DNA of 64,000 nucleotides from Lachnospiraceae bacterium (lineage in GTDB: Bacteria > Bacillota > Clostridia > Lachnospirales > Lachnospiraceae): NCBI GenBank assembly GCA_022792535.1, contig JAAWBG010000057.1, positions 1-64,000 of the forward strand. The letters are read 5' to 3'. This document shows positions 16,469-25,232 of the stretch, in pieces. Made by a program: the position numbers and the translations under genes. The notes beneath the pieces are model-generated. The model was not told the origin of the DNA. It saw only the letters and a list, made by a program, of their open reading frames with translations, and did not search any database. How positions within the stretch are numbered: position 1 is the stretch's first letter; each line of letters starts with the position of its first letter.

Positions 16469-19400
16469 TTAATGTTTCATATTGGCATAAAATGCCTCAA
16501 TCTGCGCTTGCTCTGAGCTTAAGCCCTTCTCTTCCATCTGCACAATTGCCATCATCATCCGGTGATAATCATAAGGTACGATCTTTTTAAACTTCGGCAG
16601 ATAATCACTGAAATGATCCAATATTTCTTTTCCCTTTTTGGAATTGGTCAGGGCTACGTGTTCTTTGATCATATCTTTTAGCTCCATCACGTCATATTTG
16701 GATGTGATTTCTTCGGAAAATACCATCTCTTTGTTGATTCTGGTATACAGATCGTTATCTTCGTCCAGCACATAGGCAATTCCTCCGCTCATGCCTGCCG
16801 CAAAGTTTTTCCCTGTTTTTCCTAAAACTACGACCCGGCCTCCTGTCATGTACTCGCAGCCATGATCGCCTACGCCTTCTACCACTGCAACTGCCCCGGA
16901 ATTACGCACACAGAACCGTTCTCCTGCCACACCGTTGATAAATGCCTTTCCGTTTGTGGCTCCATAAAGGGCCACATTTCCAATGATAATATTTTCATCC
17001 TGCTTATATTTTGCTCCGGCAGGAGGATAGACCACCAATTTTCCGCCGGACAGCCCTTTTCCAAAATAATCGTTGCTGTCTCCCGTCAATTCCAGCGTAA
17101 GTCCTTTGGGAATAAAGGCTCCAAAGCTCTGGCCTCCCGCTCCGCTGCATTTTACTAAAAAGGTATCTTCTTCTAAGGTATCGTCAAACCGCTTTGTAAT
17201 CTCTGAACCGAAAATCGTGCCAAAAGAACGGTCCGTATTGGCCACTTCCAGGTCAATACTGCGTTTCTGCCCGCCTTCCAATGCAAATTTTAACTGTTTC
17301 ATCAAAACCTTTTCATCTTTGGTCTTTTCTAATTCAAAATCATAAACTTGCTTGGGATCAAAAATCACCTTTGACTTAGGCCCTGCAAAAGGATTTTCCA
17401 AAATGCCGGACAGATCTAATTCCTTTTCCCGCTCAGTCAGATCTTCCCGTACTTTTAAAAGATCACTGCGTCCCACCAGTTCATCTACTTTGCGGACTCC
17501 TAACCGAGCCATATATTCCCGCAGTTCTTCCGCAATGAAACGCATGAGGTTGATCACATATTCTGGTTTTCCTGCAAAACGTTTTCGAAGCTCTGGATTC
17601 TGAGTGGCAATTCCGGCAGGACAGGTATCCAGATTGCAGACACGCATCATCACGCACCCCATAGTCACCAGCGGCGCAGTGGCAAATCCAAATTCTTCCG
17701 CCCCCAGCATAGCGGCAATGGCCACGTCCCGGCCTGTCATCAGCTTTCCATCTGTCTCAATCCGCACTTTATTGCGCAGTCCATTCAAAATCAAGGTCTG
17801 GTGGGTTTCTGAAAGTCCCAATTCCCAGGGAAGCCCTGCATTGTGAATGGAACTGCTGGGAGCCGCCCCGGTTCCTCCGTCGTATCCAGAGATCAAAACC
17901 ACCTGGGCCCCGGCCTTGGCAACGCCTGCCGCAACAGTGCCGACGCCTGCCTCTGACACTAATTTCACCGTAATTCTTGCATCTTTGTTGGCATTTTTCA
18001 AATCATAGATCAACTGCTCCAAATCTTCAATAGAATAGATGTCATGGTGGGGCGGCGGCGAGATCAGAGACACCCCTGGGGTGGAGAGCCTTGTACGGGC
18101 AATCCAGGGATACACCTTCTGTCCCGGCAGATGTCCTCCCTCTCCCGGTTTCGCTCCCTGGGCCATCTTGATCTGAATCTCTTTGGCGCTGACCAGATAC
18201 CGGCTGGTAACGCCAAACCGTCCGGAAGCCACTTGTTTGATGGCGGAACAGCGGTTCTTTCCATCCACTCCTGTCACCAGACGTTCCGGGCTCTCCCCGC
18301 CTTCCCCGCTGTTGGACTTGCCATGCAGACGATTCATGGCAATGGCTAAGGTTTCGTGAGCTTCCTGAGAAATAGAACCATAGGACATAGCGCCGGTCTT
18401 AAATCTAGTCACAATAGAGTCCACACTTTCCACTTCTTCTATGGGCACTGGTTTCTTTGCATAATGAAAATCCATCATCCCCCGGATATTTGCATCTTTT
18501 TCCTGAGCATCCGCCGCAGCAGTATACTGTTTGAACAATTCATAATCTCCCCGTTTCGTAGATTCCTGCAATAGATGAATGGTCAGGGGATTATACAAAT
18601 GACTGTCTGCGCCGCTGCGCATCTTGTGGCGTCCCCGGCTCTCTAAAGTCAGATCTGTTTCCAATCCCAGAGGATCATAGGCGCTGGAATGCAGGGCGTT
18701 CACATCTTCCTCAATGTCTTTTAACGTGATTCCGCCAATTCTGCTGACAGTATCCGTAAAATATTTATGAATCACGTCTGAGCTGATTCCGATAGCCTCA
18801 AAAATTTTTGCCCCCTGGTATGACTGAATCGTAGAGATTCCCATCTTTGCCGCAATTTTTACAATGCCATGAAGGATGGCATGATTGTAATCTGCAACTG
18901 CCGCATAATAATCCTTGTCCAGCATATGTTCGTCAATCAGTTGTTTTACCGTATCCTGGGCCAGATAGGGATTGATGGCGCAGGCCCCATAACCTAAAAG
19001 AGTGGCAAAATGATGCACTTCCCTAGGCTCCCCAGATTCCAAAATCACTGCAAGGGCAGTACGCTTTTTTGTCTTGATCAAATGCTGCTGCAGGGCCGAC
19101 ACTGCCAGCAGGGAAGGAATGGGCACATGATTCTCATCCACGCCCCGGTCAGACAAGATCAGAATATTGGCCCCGTCCCGATAGGCCCGGTCTGCTTCCA
19201 CAAACAACCGGTCAATGGCTTTTTCCAAACTGGTGTTCTTATAGTAGATAATGGGAATCTCCACCACCTGATAACCTTTCACTTTCATGGCTTTGATCTT
19301 CATCATATCTGTGTTGGTCAAGATCGGATTATTTACTTTTAATACCTGACAGTTGACCGGCTTTTCTTCTAACAGGTTGCCATCTTCTCCAATGTAGACT

Positions 19401-21010
19401 GTAGTGCTGGTCACCACTTCCTCCCGAATGGAATCAATGGGCGGGTTGGTTACCTGGGCAAATTTCTGCTTAAAATAATTAAATAAGGGCTGATGATCCC
19501 CGGCTAAAGCTGCAAGAGGCGTATCAATTCCCATAGCCGCTGTTCCCTCGCTGCCGTTTTTGGCCATAGGCAGGATCGCCTCTTTCAGAGATTCGTAAGT
19601 ATAACCAAAGGTTTTCTGCATTCTCTGACGCTCTTTTTTCTCATATTCCGGCACTCTTTGATTGGGAATTTTCAAATCCTCCAGATTGATCAGATTCCGG
19701 TCCAGCCATTCTCCATAAGGCCGGCGTCCTGCATATTTCTCTTTTAGCTCCTCATCGTCAATCACTCTGCCCTGTACCGTATCCACCAAGAGCATTTTTC
19801 CGGGACGAAGACGTTCTTTCACCAGAATTTTAGTGGGATCTATCTCCAACACGCCCACTTCCGAAGACAAAATCAGATTGTCATCCTCCGTAATATAGTA
19901 CCGGGAGGGCCGCAGGCCATTCCGATCCAAAACCGCCCCTAAAATATCTCCATCACTGAATACAATAGAAGCCGGTCCATCCCAGGGCTCCATCATGGTT
20001 GCATAATACTGGTAAAAATCTTTTTTCTTCTGGCTCATGAGAGGATTGTTATCCCAGGGCTCTGGTATGGTGATCATCACCGCTAAAGGCAGATCCATGC
20101 CGCTCATCACCAGAAATTCCAGCGTATTGTCCAGCATGGCAGAATCAGAACCTTCTGCATTTACCACCGGAAGCACCTTCTGCAGTTCTCCTTTTAGATA
20201 CTCGGATTCCATGGTTTCCTCTCTGGCCAGCATTTTGTCAGCATTTCCAAGGATGGTATTGATCTCTCCGTTATGTACGATAAAACGATTGGGGTGGGCC
20301 CGCTCCCAGCTTGGATTGGTGTTGGTGGAAAACCTGGAATGAACTGTTGCAATGGCCGATTCATAGTCAGGATCCTGCAGATCGCCAAAAAACTGCCCTA
20401 ACTGTTCTACCAGAAACATTCCTTTGTATACAATCGTCCGGCTGGACAGGGAAACCACATAAGTATCATCATTGGACTGTTCAAAAACCCTTCTTGCCAC
20501 ATATAATTTTCGGTCAAAATCCAGCCCCTGTTCCACTCCTTTGGGACGCTTTACAAACCCTTGCATAATATAAGGCATACAGTTCACTGCCTTCTGTCCC
20601 AGTTTGCCAGGATCAATAGGTACTTCCCGCCATCCCAAAAATTCCATGCCTTCTTTTTTCAAAATCACTTCAAACATCTTTTTGGCCTGGTTGCGCTTTA
20701 ATTCATCCTGGGAAAAGAAAAACATGCCAATTCCATAATCTCTCTCTTCTCCAATGGAAATACCTGCCGCCTTAGCTGCCTTTTGAAAAAATTTATGAGA
20801 AATCTGCAGAAGGATTCCCACACCGTCTCCTGTCTTGCCCTCTGCATCTTTTCCTGCTCTGTGTTTCAGATTCTCCACGATCTTCAAAGCATTTTCTACC
20901 GTCTGGTGGGTTTTCACTCCCTTAATATTTACCACTGCGCCGATTCCGCAGTTGTCATGTTCAAATTTGGGATCATACATTCCCATTGGCACTCTTTTTG
21001 TCTCCTGCAT
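16469..21010 (-). CDS. gltB: Glutamate synthase large subunit
   Basis: At 1513 residues this is a full-length large subunit. The N-terminal class II amidotransferase has its nucleophilic Cys in HDNCGIGAVV, so a short propeptide is removed. A central domain, an FMN-binding barrel with the [3Fe-4S] ligands in CVMMRVCNLDTCPAG, and the C-terminal beta-helix domain follow. It produces ammonia from glutamine and channels it to 2-oxoglutarate. The start is set at the ATG at 21010, with GGGAGGATG eight bases upstream; the ATG at 21052 has no good ribosome site. It is first gene of gltBD, with a strong promoter candidate at 21140-21168. Confidence 0.95.
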   Translation of the reverse strand: MQETKRVPMGMYDPKFEHDNCGIGAVVNIKGVKTHQTVENALKIVENLKHRAGKDAEGKTGDGVGILLQISHKFFQKAAKAAGISIGEERDYGIGMFFFSQDELKRNQAKKMFEVILKKEGMEFLGWREVPIDPGKLGQKAVNCMPYIMQGFVKRPKGVEQGLDFDRKLYVARRVFEQSNDDTYVVSLSSRTIVYKGMFLVEQLGQFFGDLQDPDYESAIATVHSRFSTNTNPSWERAHPNRFIVHNGEINTILGNADKMLAREETMESEYLKGELQKVLPVVNAEGSDSAMLDNTLEFLVMSGMDLPLAVMITIPEPWDNNPLMSQKKKDFYQYYATMMEPWDGPASIVFSDGDILGAVLDRNGLRPSRYYITEDDNLILSSEVGVLEIDPTKILVKERLRPGKMLLVDTVQGRVIDDEELKEKYAGRRPYGEWLDRNLINLEDLKIPNQRVPEYEKKERQRMQKTFGYTYESLKEAILPMAKNGSEGTAAMGIDTPLAALAGDHQPLFNYFKQKFAQVTNPPIDSIREEVVTSTTVYIGEDGNLLEEKPVNCQVLKVNNPILTNTDMMKIKAMKVKGYQVVEIPIIYYKNTSLEKAIDRLFVEADRAYRDGANILILSDRGVDENHVPIPSLLAVSALQQHLIKTKKRTALAVILESGEPREVHHFATLLGYGACAINPYLAQDTVKQLIDEHMLDKDYYAAVADYNHAILHGIVKIAAKMGISTIQSYQGAKIFEAIGISSDVIHKYFTDTVSRIGGITLKDIEEDVNALHSSAYDPLGLETDLTLESRGRHKMRSGADSHLYNPLTIHLLQESTKRGDYELFKQYTAAADAQEKDANIRGMMDFHYAKKPVPIEEVESVDSIVTRFKTGAMSYGSISQEAHETLAIAMNRLHGKSNSGEGGESPERLVTGVDGKNRCSAIKQVASGRFGVTSRYLVSAKEIQIKMAQGAKPGEGGHLPGQKVYPWIARTRLSTPGVSLISPPPHHDIYSIEDLEQLIYDLKNANKDARITVKLVSEAGVGTVAAGVAKAGAQVVLISGYDGGTGAAPSSSIHNAGLPWELGLSETHQTLILNGLRNKVRIETDGKLMTGRDVAIAAMLGAEEFGFATAPLVTMGCVMMRVCNLDTCPAGIATQNPELRKRFAGKPEYVINLMRFIAEELREYMARLGVRKVDELVGRSDLLKVREDLTEREKELDLSGILENPFAGPKSKVIFDPKQVYDFELEKTKDEKVLMKQLKFALEGGQKRSIDLEVANTDRSFGTIFGSEITKRFDDTLEEDTFLVKCSGAGGQSFGAFIPKGLTLELTGDSNDYFGKGLSGGKLVVYPPAGAKYKQDENIIIGNVALYGATNGKAFINGVAGERFCVRNSGAVAVVEGVGDHGCEYMTGGRVVVLGKTGKNFAAGMSGGIAYVLDEDNDLYTRINKEMVFSEEITSKYDVMELKDMIKEHVALTNSKKGKEILDHFSDYLPKFKKIVPYDYHRMMMAIVQMEEKGLSSEQAQIEAFYANMKH

Positions 21011-21139
21011 TCTCTCATCCTCCCTGCCGCATTCTTTCTCATTCTCTTTCATTTATCCTCTGACAACCCCTTTCTGCTATTTCCTGATCTTCCCTAACCC
21101 TACGGGCGCTTTACCATACTAAATTGTTACGCTAAAATT

Positions 21140-21168
21140 AATATACACCCTTTTTCTTCTCTTGTAAA
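21140..21168 (-). promoter_or_regulatory. Candidate sigma-A promoter of gltBD
   Basis: On the minus strand TTTACA (21168-21163) and TATATT (21145-21140) lie 17 bp apart. The leader to the gltB start would be about 120 bases. Confidence 0.6.
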
Positions 21169-21477
21169 CCTCTTTTTTCTTCTATATCGTCTGATAATTA
21201 GATTGTTTATTATTTTTTTTATTATATTCTGATAATATAAGGTTATTTTCTTATAATTTTAGAGATATACATACAATCTTACTATGTTTATTCTATGATT
21301 TTCCTTTTTTATTTTTGATTTCCAGTACAGAATGAGCATGATTTTTTGAATTGTTTCAGAATTGTGTGGAACAATTTGGACGCTATGAATACCGAAGGTT
21401 TCATCTTTCGGCACATTTTTGCAGCATACCGTAAAAGATTCTAAGAAATTTTTCTTTTTCCACTATCTGGTCCATGT
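21169..21477. other. AT-rich divergent region with a dyad at 21222-21240
   Basis: No gene is seen. TTATATT and AATATAA form a 7-bp dyad with five bases between, about 55 bp upstream of the gltBD promoter. The word TCTGATAAT occurs twice (about 21189 and 21228), once within the dyad. A regulator of gltBD could bind here, but none is identified. Confidence 0.35.
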
Positions 21478-21483
21478 TATAAT
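21478..21483 (+). promoter_or_regulatory. Extended -10 promoter candidate of the DMT transporter
   Basis: TATAAT is preceded by TGT, giving an extended -10. No clear -35 is seen. The start codon lies about 50 bp downstream. Confidence 0.45.
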
Positions 21484-21534
21484 GAATCCAGGAAGAATAA
21501 ATTTTATTATCTTAAATATTTAAGGAGAAACACA

Positions 21535-22572
21535 TTGAAAACCAGAAAAGCAATTATACTGGCCTTTTTGGCAGCGATATTCTACGCTGTCAACGTGCCT
21601 CTGTCAAAACTCTTACTCCAATCTGTGGAACCAACCATGATGGCGGCTCTTCTATACCTTGGAGCTGGACTCGGCATTGGGATCTTATCTTTTTTCCGCC
21701 GAAATCATCAAAAACAGTCTGAAAAGCTGTCTCAAAAAGATCTGCCATTTGTCCTGGGAATGATTGTTCTTGACATGGCGGCGCCCATCTTTTTGATGTT
21801 CGGCATTACTTATAGCTCTTCTGCCAGCGCGTCTTTGCTTGGCAATTTTGAGATTGCAGCAACCACTGTCATTGCACTTTTTGTATTTCAGGAAACGGTG
21901 TCAAAACGTTTGTGGACTGCCATTGGACTGATCAGCTTGTCCAGCATGCTCCTGTCTTTGGATGGAGCGGAAAGTCTGACCTTCTCCTACGGTTCTCTCT
22001 TTGTTCTTGCGGCCGCTGTGTGCTGGGGATTTGAAAACAATTGTACCAGAAATATCTCTTCTAAAAATACTTATGAAATCGTCACCCTGAAAGGAATCTT
22101 CTCTGGCCTTGGCTCTTTTGTCATCGCGTTGGTCCGCAGAGAACAGATCCCATCGCCCGGCTGTTTTACAGCAGCTTTGCTCCTTGGATTTTTTGCATAT
22201 GGTCTCAGCATTTTCCTATATATCCGGGCCCAAAATACTTTAGGCGCAGCCAAAACAAGCGCTTACTATGCAGCCGCCCCCTTTATAGGCGCATTCTTTT
22301 CCTTTGTACTTCTGCAGGAGCAATTATCTGAAATGTATTTTGCAGCGCTGGTCATTATGGCTGCAGGTACTGCACTTGTGATTACCGATACGATAATCCG
22401 CAGTCATGCCCACCAGCATCAACACACTTTCACCCACACCCACGACGGGGTTCCCCACGCCCATACAATTGTACATATCCATGAACATAATCACTATGTA
22501 TCGAAAGACAGCCATGGACACCGCCATGCCAAAGCAGAGTTAGAACAGGAATCTGGAGCAATACATAATTGA
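21535..22572 (+). CDS. EamA/DMT-family transporter with His-rich cytosolic tail
   Basis: The 345-residue protein has ten hydrophobic helices in two EamA repeats, the pattern of the drug/metabolite transporter superfamily of small-molecule exporters. After the last helix, at about residue 290, a 50-residue tail carries about 18 histidines in HxH patterns (for example HQHQHTFTHTH and HGHRH). His-rich loops of this kind are typical of Zn, Ni or Co carriers, so the tail may bind or sense metal; this is inference. The start is a TTG at 21535 with TAAGGAG seven bases upstream; no nearer ATG exists. An imperfect hairpin at 22574-22600 follows the stop. Confidence 0.85.
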   Translation: MKTRKAIILAFLAAIFYAVNVPLSKLLLQSVEPTMMAALLYLGAGLGIGILSFFRRNHQKQSEKLSQKDLPFVLGMIVLDMAAPIFLMFGITYSSSASASLLGNFEIAATTVIALFVFQETVSKRLWTAIGLISLSSMLLSLDGAESLTFSYGSLFVLAAAVCWGFENNCTRNISSKNTYEIVTLKGIFSGLGSFVIALVRREQIPSPGCFTAALLLGFFAYGLSIFLYIRAQNTLGAAKTSAYYAAAPFIGAFFSFVLLQEQLSEMYFAALVIMAAGTALVITDTIIRSHAHQHQHTFTHTHDGVPHAHTIVHIHEHNHYVSKDSHGHRHAKAELEQESGAIHN

Positions 22573-22573
22573 C

Positions 22574-22600
22574 GGCCCACCTGATCTTAACAGGAAGGCC
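22574..22600. terminator. Imperfect hairpin after the DMT transporter
   Basis: GGCC-CA-CCTG and CAGG-AA-GGCC pair with a symmetric mismatch around a seven-base loop, right after the stop codon. There is no T-run, so termination is doubtful. Confidence 0.3.
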
Positions 22601-22664
22601 CTCATTGGCAGAGCAGCTTCTCGCGGTTTATTCGGTTTATTAAGATTTTTCTCTCATAAGACGG

Positions 22665-22690
22665 CAGAAAAACAGGCCCCGAAGGGCCTG
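22665..22690 (-). terminator. Rho-independent terminator of the flagellin gene
   Basis: On the minus strand CAGGCCC, loop TTCG and GGGCCTG are followed by TTTTTC. It lies 24 bp past the flagellin stop codon. Confidence 0.85.
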
Positions 22691-22713
22691 CTTTCCATTC
22701 ATATAAAATATGA

Positions 22714-24654
22714 TTACTGAAGCAGTGACAATACTCCCTGTGTAGACTGGTTTGCCTGTGCCAGCATAGACTGACCTGCCTGTGCAAGAATATTGTTTTT
22801 GCTGTATTCCACCATCTCGGAAGCCATATCGGTATCACGGATACGGGATTCTGCCGCTGTGGTATTTTCAACAACGTTATCCAGGTTCGCAATGGTGTGC
22901 TCTAATCTGTTCTGAACTGCGCCAAGAGCGGAACGCTGTGCAGATACTTTCGCAATAGCGTCTGCAATGGCATCAATTGCATAAGTTGCAGAATTTCCAC
23001 TGTCATCTGATACATTCAAACCTTTCACGCCAAGTCCTGCCGCATCCATAGCGTCAATGTCAACGGTAATCTTGTTGGTCATATCTGCGTCTGATCCCAC
23101 GTGAAGATTGAAGGATAAGGATTCTTTTACTTCAACAGTACCCTGTGTGATTGTGAACTTTCCATCTCCGTCGTTTGTTACTGTAGCTGCAACGTCTGTT
23201 CCAATACTGGAAGCTTTCTGCAATTCATCTGTGATCATGGAATATGCCTGTTTTGCACTGATCACTTTTTCATTGCTTTCTGGCAATGCGATATCGCCAA
23301 TAACGGTTTTAGCTCCTCCACCATTTACATCAACTGTGTCGCCATCATGGATTTTTGCTAATATGGCGTCCTTTGTCAGCTTAAAAGCCGCTTCATCCAC
23401 ATCTGCTTCATCTGCAATTGTATAGGTGATTGCATCTACGCCAGTTCCCACTTTTACGGTATCGCCAGCAGCTAAAGCATCAATTGCATCATAAATATCT
23501 TTCGCACTTGCCGGATCAGCTGCTGTCGCCTTTGTGGTAACGCCGCCAATAGTAACGCTGTCGCCTGTAGAGAAAACTGCACCTGTAGTGCCCCCTGTGT
23601 TTGCCCCAGCCTTAGCAAGTGTTTCTGAGTCTTTATTTTTCAACTGAGCAGAGCTTATCTCTCCTTTTTCCAAAGAAGCTACGATGATTGTTGAAGTAGT
23701 AATTGCTGTATCTGCTGGATTAGCAGACGCTTTGTCTGTAACATCTGTATGGAATTTACTACTTGTAACTTGTTTTCCATCAGCCAATGCAGAATCAATT
23801 ACTTTTTGCAGGTCACCTACCGTATATTCATCATTAGCTGTATTTGTAGCGGCAGCTACCTTATATACTTTTTCTCCAATCTTGACTTCATCACCAGTCG
23901 CCCAATTGATATCACTGGCAGCAATTTTATCCGTTAAAGTATAAGTATTTCCACCAAATGTTACACTGTCGCCTGCATTTAAAGTAGTTGTTTTAAAAAG
24001 TGCATCTGTAGCCACTTTATACCCATCTGTAGAAGTATTCAATTCTCCAGCTTCCAGATGATTTTCAGATGTTCCGATGGTATACTCTTTTCCGCCGATT
24101 GTAACCTTGTCGCCATTTTCCAAGGCTTTTTCCAGTTCAAAGGTAGAAGTTCCGCCGCCTTTGTCTGCAAGCGTTCCCTTAATGCCTGCATCATGTGCTG
24201 CAACCGTCTGGGTTTTTGTAGCGCCGCCCTTATCGCCTTTCAGCAGATAAATCTCATTGAATTTTGTGGTCTCAGCCACACGGTCAATTTCTGTAGTCAG
24301 CTGATCAATCTCTGCCTGGATTGCATCACGATCGGATTCAGAGTTTGTTCCATTGGCAGCCTGTGTCGCCAGTTCATTCATACGCTGCAGCATGGAATGT
24401 ACTTCTGTCAAAGCGCCTTCTGCAGTCTGCACTGCGGAAACTCCGTCTTCTGCATTGGTGGAAGCACGATCTAATCCGCGGATCTGTTTTCTCATTTTTT
24501 CTGAAATTGTCAGACCTGCCGCATCGTCTGCCGCACGGTTAATCCGATAACCAGAAGATAATTTTTCAGATGATTTTGCCTGAGCGCCTGTGGTGATTCC
24601 TAACATTCTGTTAGAGTTCATTGCTGTTAAGTTGTGTTGTACTACCATTGCCAT
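22714..24654 (-). CDS. hag: Flagellin with long repeat-rich variable domain
   Basis: The 646-residue product is the filament subunit. The N-terminal D0/D1 (VVQHNLTAMNSNRMLG to about residue 160, with LSSGYRINRAADDAAGL) and the C-terminal D1/D0 (NRLEHTIANLDNVVENT, ending in QSTQGVLSLLQ) are intact. The middle of about 360 residues holds at least six variants of a GDxVxIGGxxYTI-like motif (GDKVTIGGKEYTI, GDSVTFGGNTYTL, GDEVKIGEKVYKV and others), so the surface domain is itself repetitive. It is about twice as long as minimal Firmicute flagellins. The start is the ATG at 24654, with AAGGAGG upstream; the frame continues another 81 codons without a ribosome site. The leader carries a CsrA-type hairpin. 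No other flagellar structural gene is nearby. Confidence 0.95.
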   Translation of the reverse strand: MAMVVQHNLTAMNSNRMLGITTGAQAKSSEKLSSGYRINRAADDAAGLTISEKMRKQIRGLDRASTNAEDGVSAVQTAEGALTEVHSMLQRMNELATQAANGTNSESDRDAIQAEIDQLTTEIDRVAETTKFNEIYLLKGDKGGATKTQTVAAHDAGIKGTLADKGGGTSTFELEKALENGDKVTIGGKEYTIGTSENHLEAGELNTSTDGYKVATDALFKTTTLNAGDSVTFGGNTYTLTDKIAASDINWATGDEVKIGEKVYKVAAATNTANDEYTVGDLQKVIDSALADGKQVTSSKFHTDVTDKASANPADTAITTSTIIVASLEKGEISSAQLKNKDSETLAKAGANTGGTTGAVFSTGDSVTIGGVTTKATAADPASAKDIYDAIDALAAGDTVKVGTGVDAITYTIADEADVDEAAFKLTKDAILAKIHDGDTVDVNGGGAKTVIGDIALPESNEKVISAKQAYSMITDELQKASSIGTDVAATVTNDGDGKFTITQGTVEVKESLSFNLHVGSDADMTNKITVDIDAMDAAGLGVKGLNVSDDSGNSATYAIDAIADAIAKVSAQRSALGAVQNRLEHTIANLDNVVENTTAAESRIRDTDMASEMVEYSKNNILAQAGQSMLAQANQSTQGVLSLLQ

Positions 24655-24661
24655 AATTTTT

Positions 24662-24696
24662 CCTCCTTGTTTTTGAATGCCGCAAATCCGTTTGCG
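24662..24696 (-). promoter_or_regulatory. CsrA-type binding sites in the flagellin leader
   Basis: On the minus strand CGCAAA-CGGA-TTTGCG (24696-24681) forms a 6-bp hairpin with GGA in its loop, the preferred CsrA target. A second AAGGA occurs in the Shine-Dalgarno AAGGAGG (24668-24662). One upstream loop site plus one overlapping the ribosome site is the arrangement known for hag mRNA in Bacillus subtilis. The csrA gene is directly upstream. Confidence 0.7.
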
Positions 24697-24751
24697 TGCA
24701 TATGTGCTGCAATATAATAAGCAGAATTTCAAACTCCTCTGCGTTATTACC

Positions 24752-25048
24752 TTACTTCTCCTGTGCTGCCTGTTCCTCTCGGCGGGCTTTCTTCCGCTCT
24801 GCCATAAGAATTGCACGTATCTTCTCTTTTGCCTCCGGCGAAAGTTCCCTGTCTTTGTAGTGTCTGACCTCATTGCCTGGATCTGCCGCCATTCCATAAC
24901 GCTCCAAAGCCTGGCTTCGGACTATGTTATAAGACTTTGGCGCATCCACCAGAATCCGCAGATTATGAGAGCTGCCCCCAGTAAATACGACCTTGATGTC
25001 ATTGCCGATCAAAACATATTCTCCTGGCTTTACCGATAATTTAAGCAT
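24752..25048 (-). CDS. csrA: CsrA RNA-binding regulator with charged C-terminal extension
   Basis: The 98-residue protein has the CsrA fold signature in its first 50 residues (MLKLSVKPGEYVLIGNDIKV, then LRILVDAPKSYNIVRSQALE), including the conserved Arg near the end of the core. CsrA dimers bind GGA-loop hairpins and block translation; in Firmicutes the main target is flagellin mRNA, with FliW as antagonist. The usual length is 60-75 residues. Here an extra 35-residue Lys/Arg/Glu-rich tail follows. The ATG at 25048 has AGGAGG six bases upstream, preferred over the GTG at 25051. It precedes flagellin by 97 bp on the same strand. No fliW is found in the window. Confidence 0.85.
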   Translation of the reverse strand: MLKLSVKPGEYVLIGNDIKVVFTGGSSHNLRILVDAPKSYNIVRSQALERYGMAADPGNEVRHYKDRELSPEAKEKIRAILMAERKKARREEQAAQEK

Positions 25049-25106
25049 CACAAACCTCCTGTTCTTCTTTCCGGAATCCCCGTACCGCCCTTTTGTAAAA
25101 ATCTGG

Positions 25107-25112
25107 TATAAT
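25107..25112 (+). promoter_or_regulatory. Extended -10 promoter candidate of the recombinase
   Basis: TATAAT preceded by TGG forms an extended -10 without a clear -35. It lies 70 bp outside the left inverted site, so inversion of the bracketed segment would separate the recombinase from it. Confidence 0.45.
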
Positions 25113-25182
25113 AAAAATCTGTTACTGTAAAAATTTTCCAGATCCTAAGCTTTGCAAAAGGAAAGATTGATTAAAACTTTTA

Positions 25183-25207
25183 CAACATTTCTTACAAAAA
25201 TGTTGCA
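25183..25207. repeat. Left inverted palindromic site of the recombinase element
   Basis: CAACATTT and AAATGTTG flank the seven-base spacer CTTACAA, followed by CA. The same 25 bases occur in reverse complement at 25889-25913. Eight-base arms around a seven-base asymmetric spacer fit a tyrosine recombinase core site. It is located 26 bp upstream of the recombinase start codon. Confidence 0.8.
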
Positions 25208-25232
25208 GAACAGTGATACGGAGGAACGAAAC

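Noticed and set aside
21053-21534. Riboswitch or T-box ahead of gltBD
   Set aside because: No conserved T-box, glutamine or other riboswitch core could be recognised; only a promoter and an AT-rich dyad are visible.
24697-25182. Sigma-28 promoter for flagellin
   Set aside because: No convincing TAAA-N15-GCCGATAA match was found upstream of csrA or flagellin.
25152-25232. Recombinase start at TTG 25152
   Set aside because: It would translate through the inverted site; the ATG at 25233 has a strong ribosome site at good spacing.
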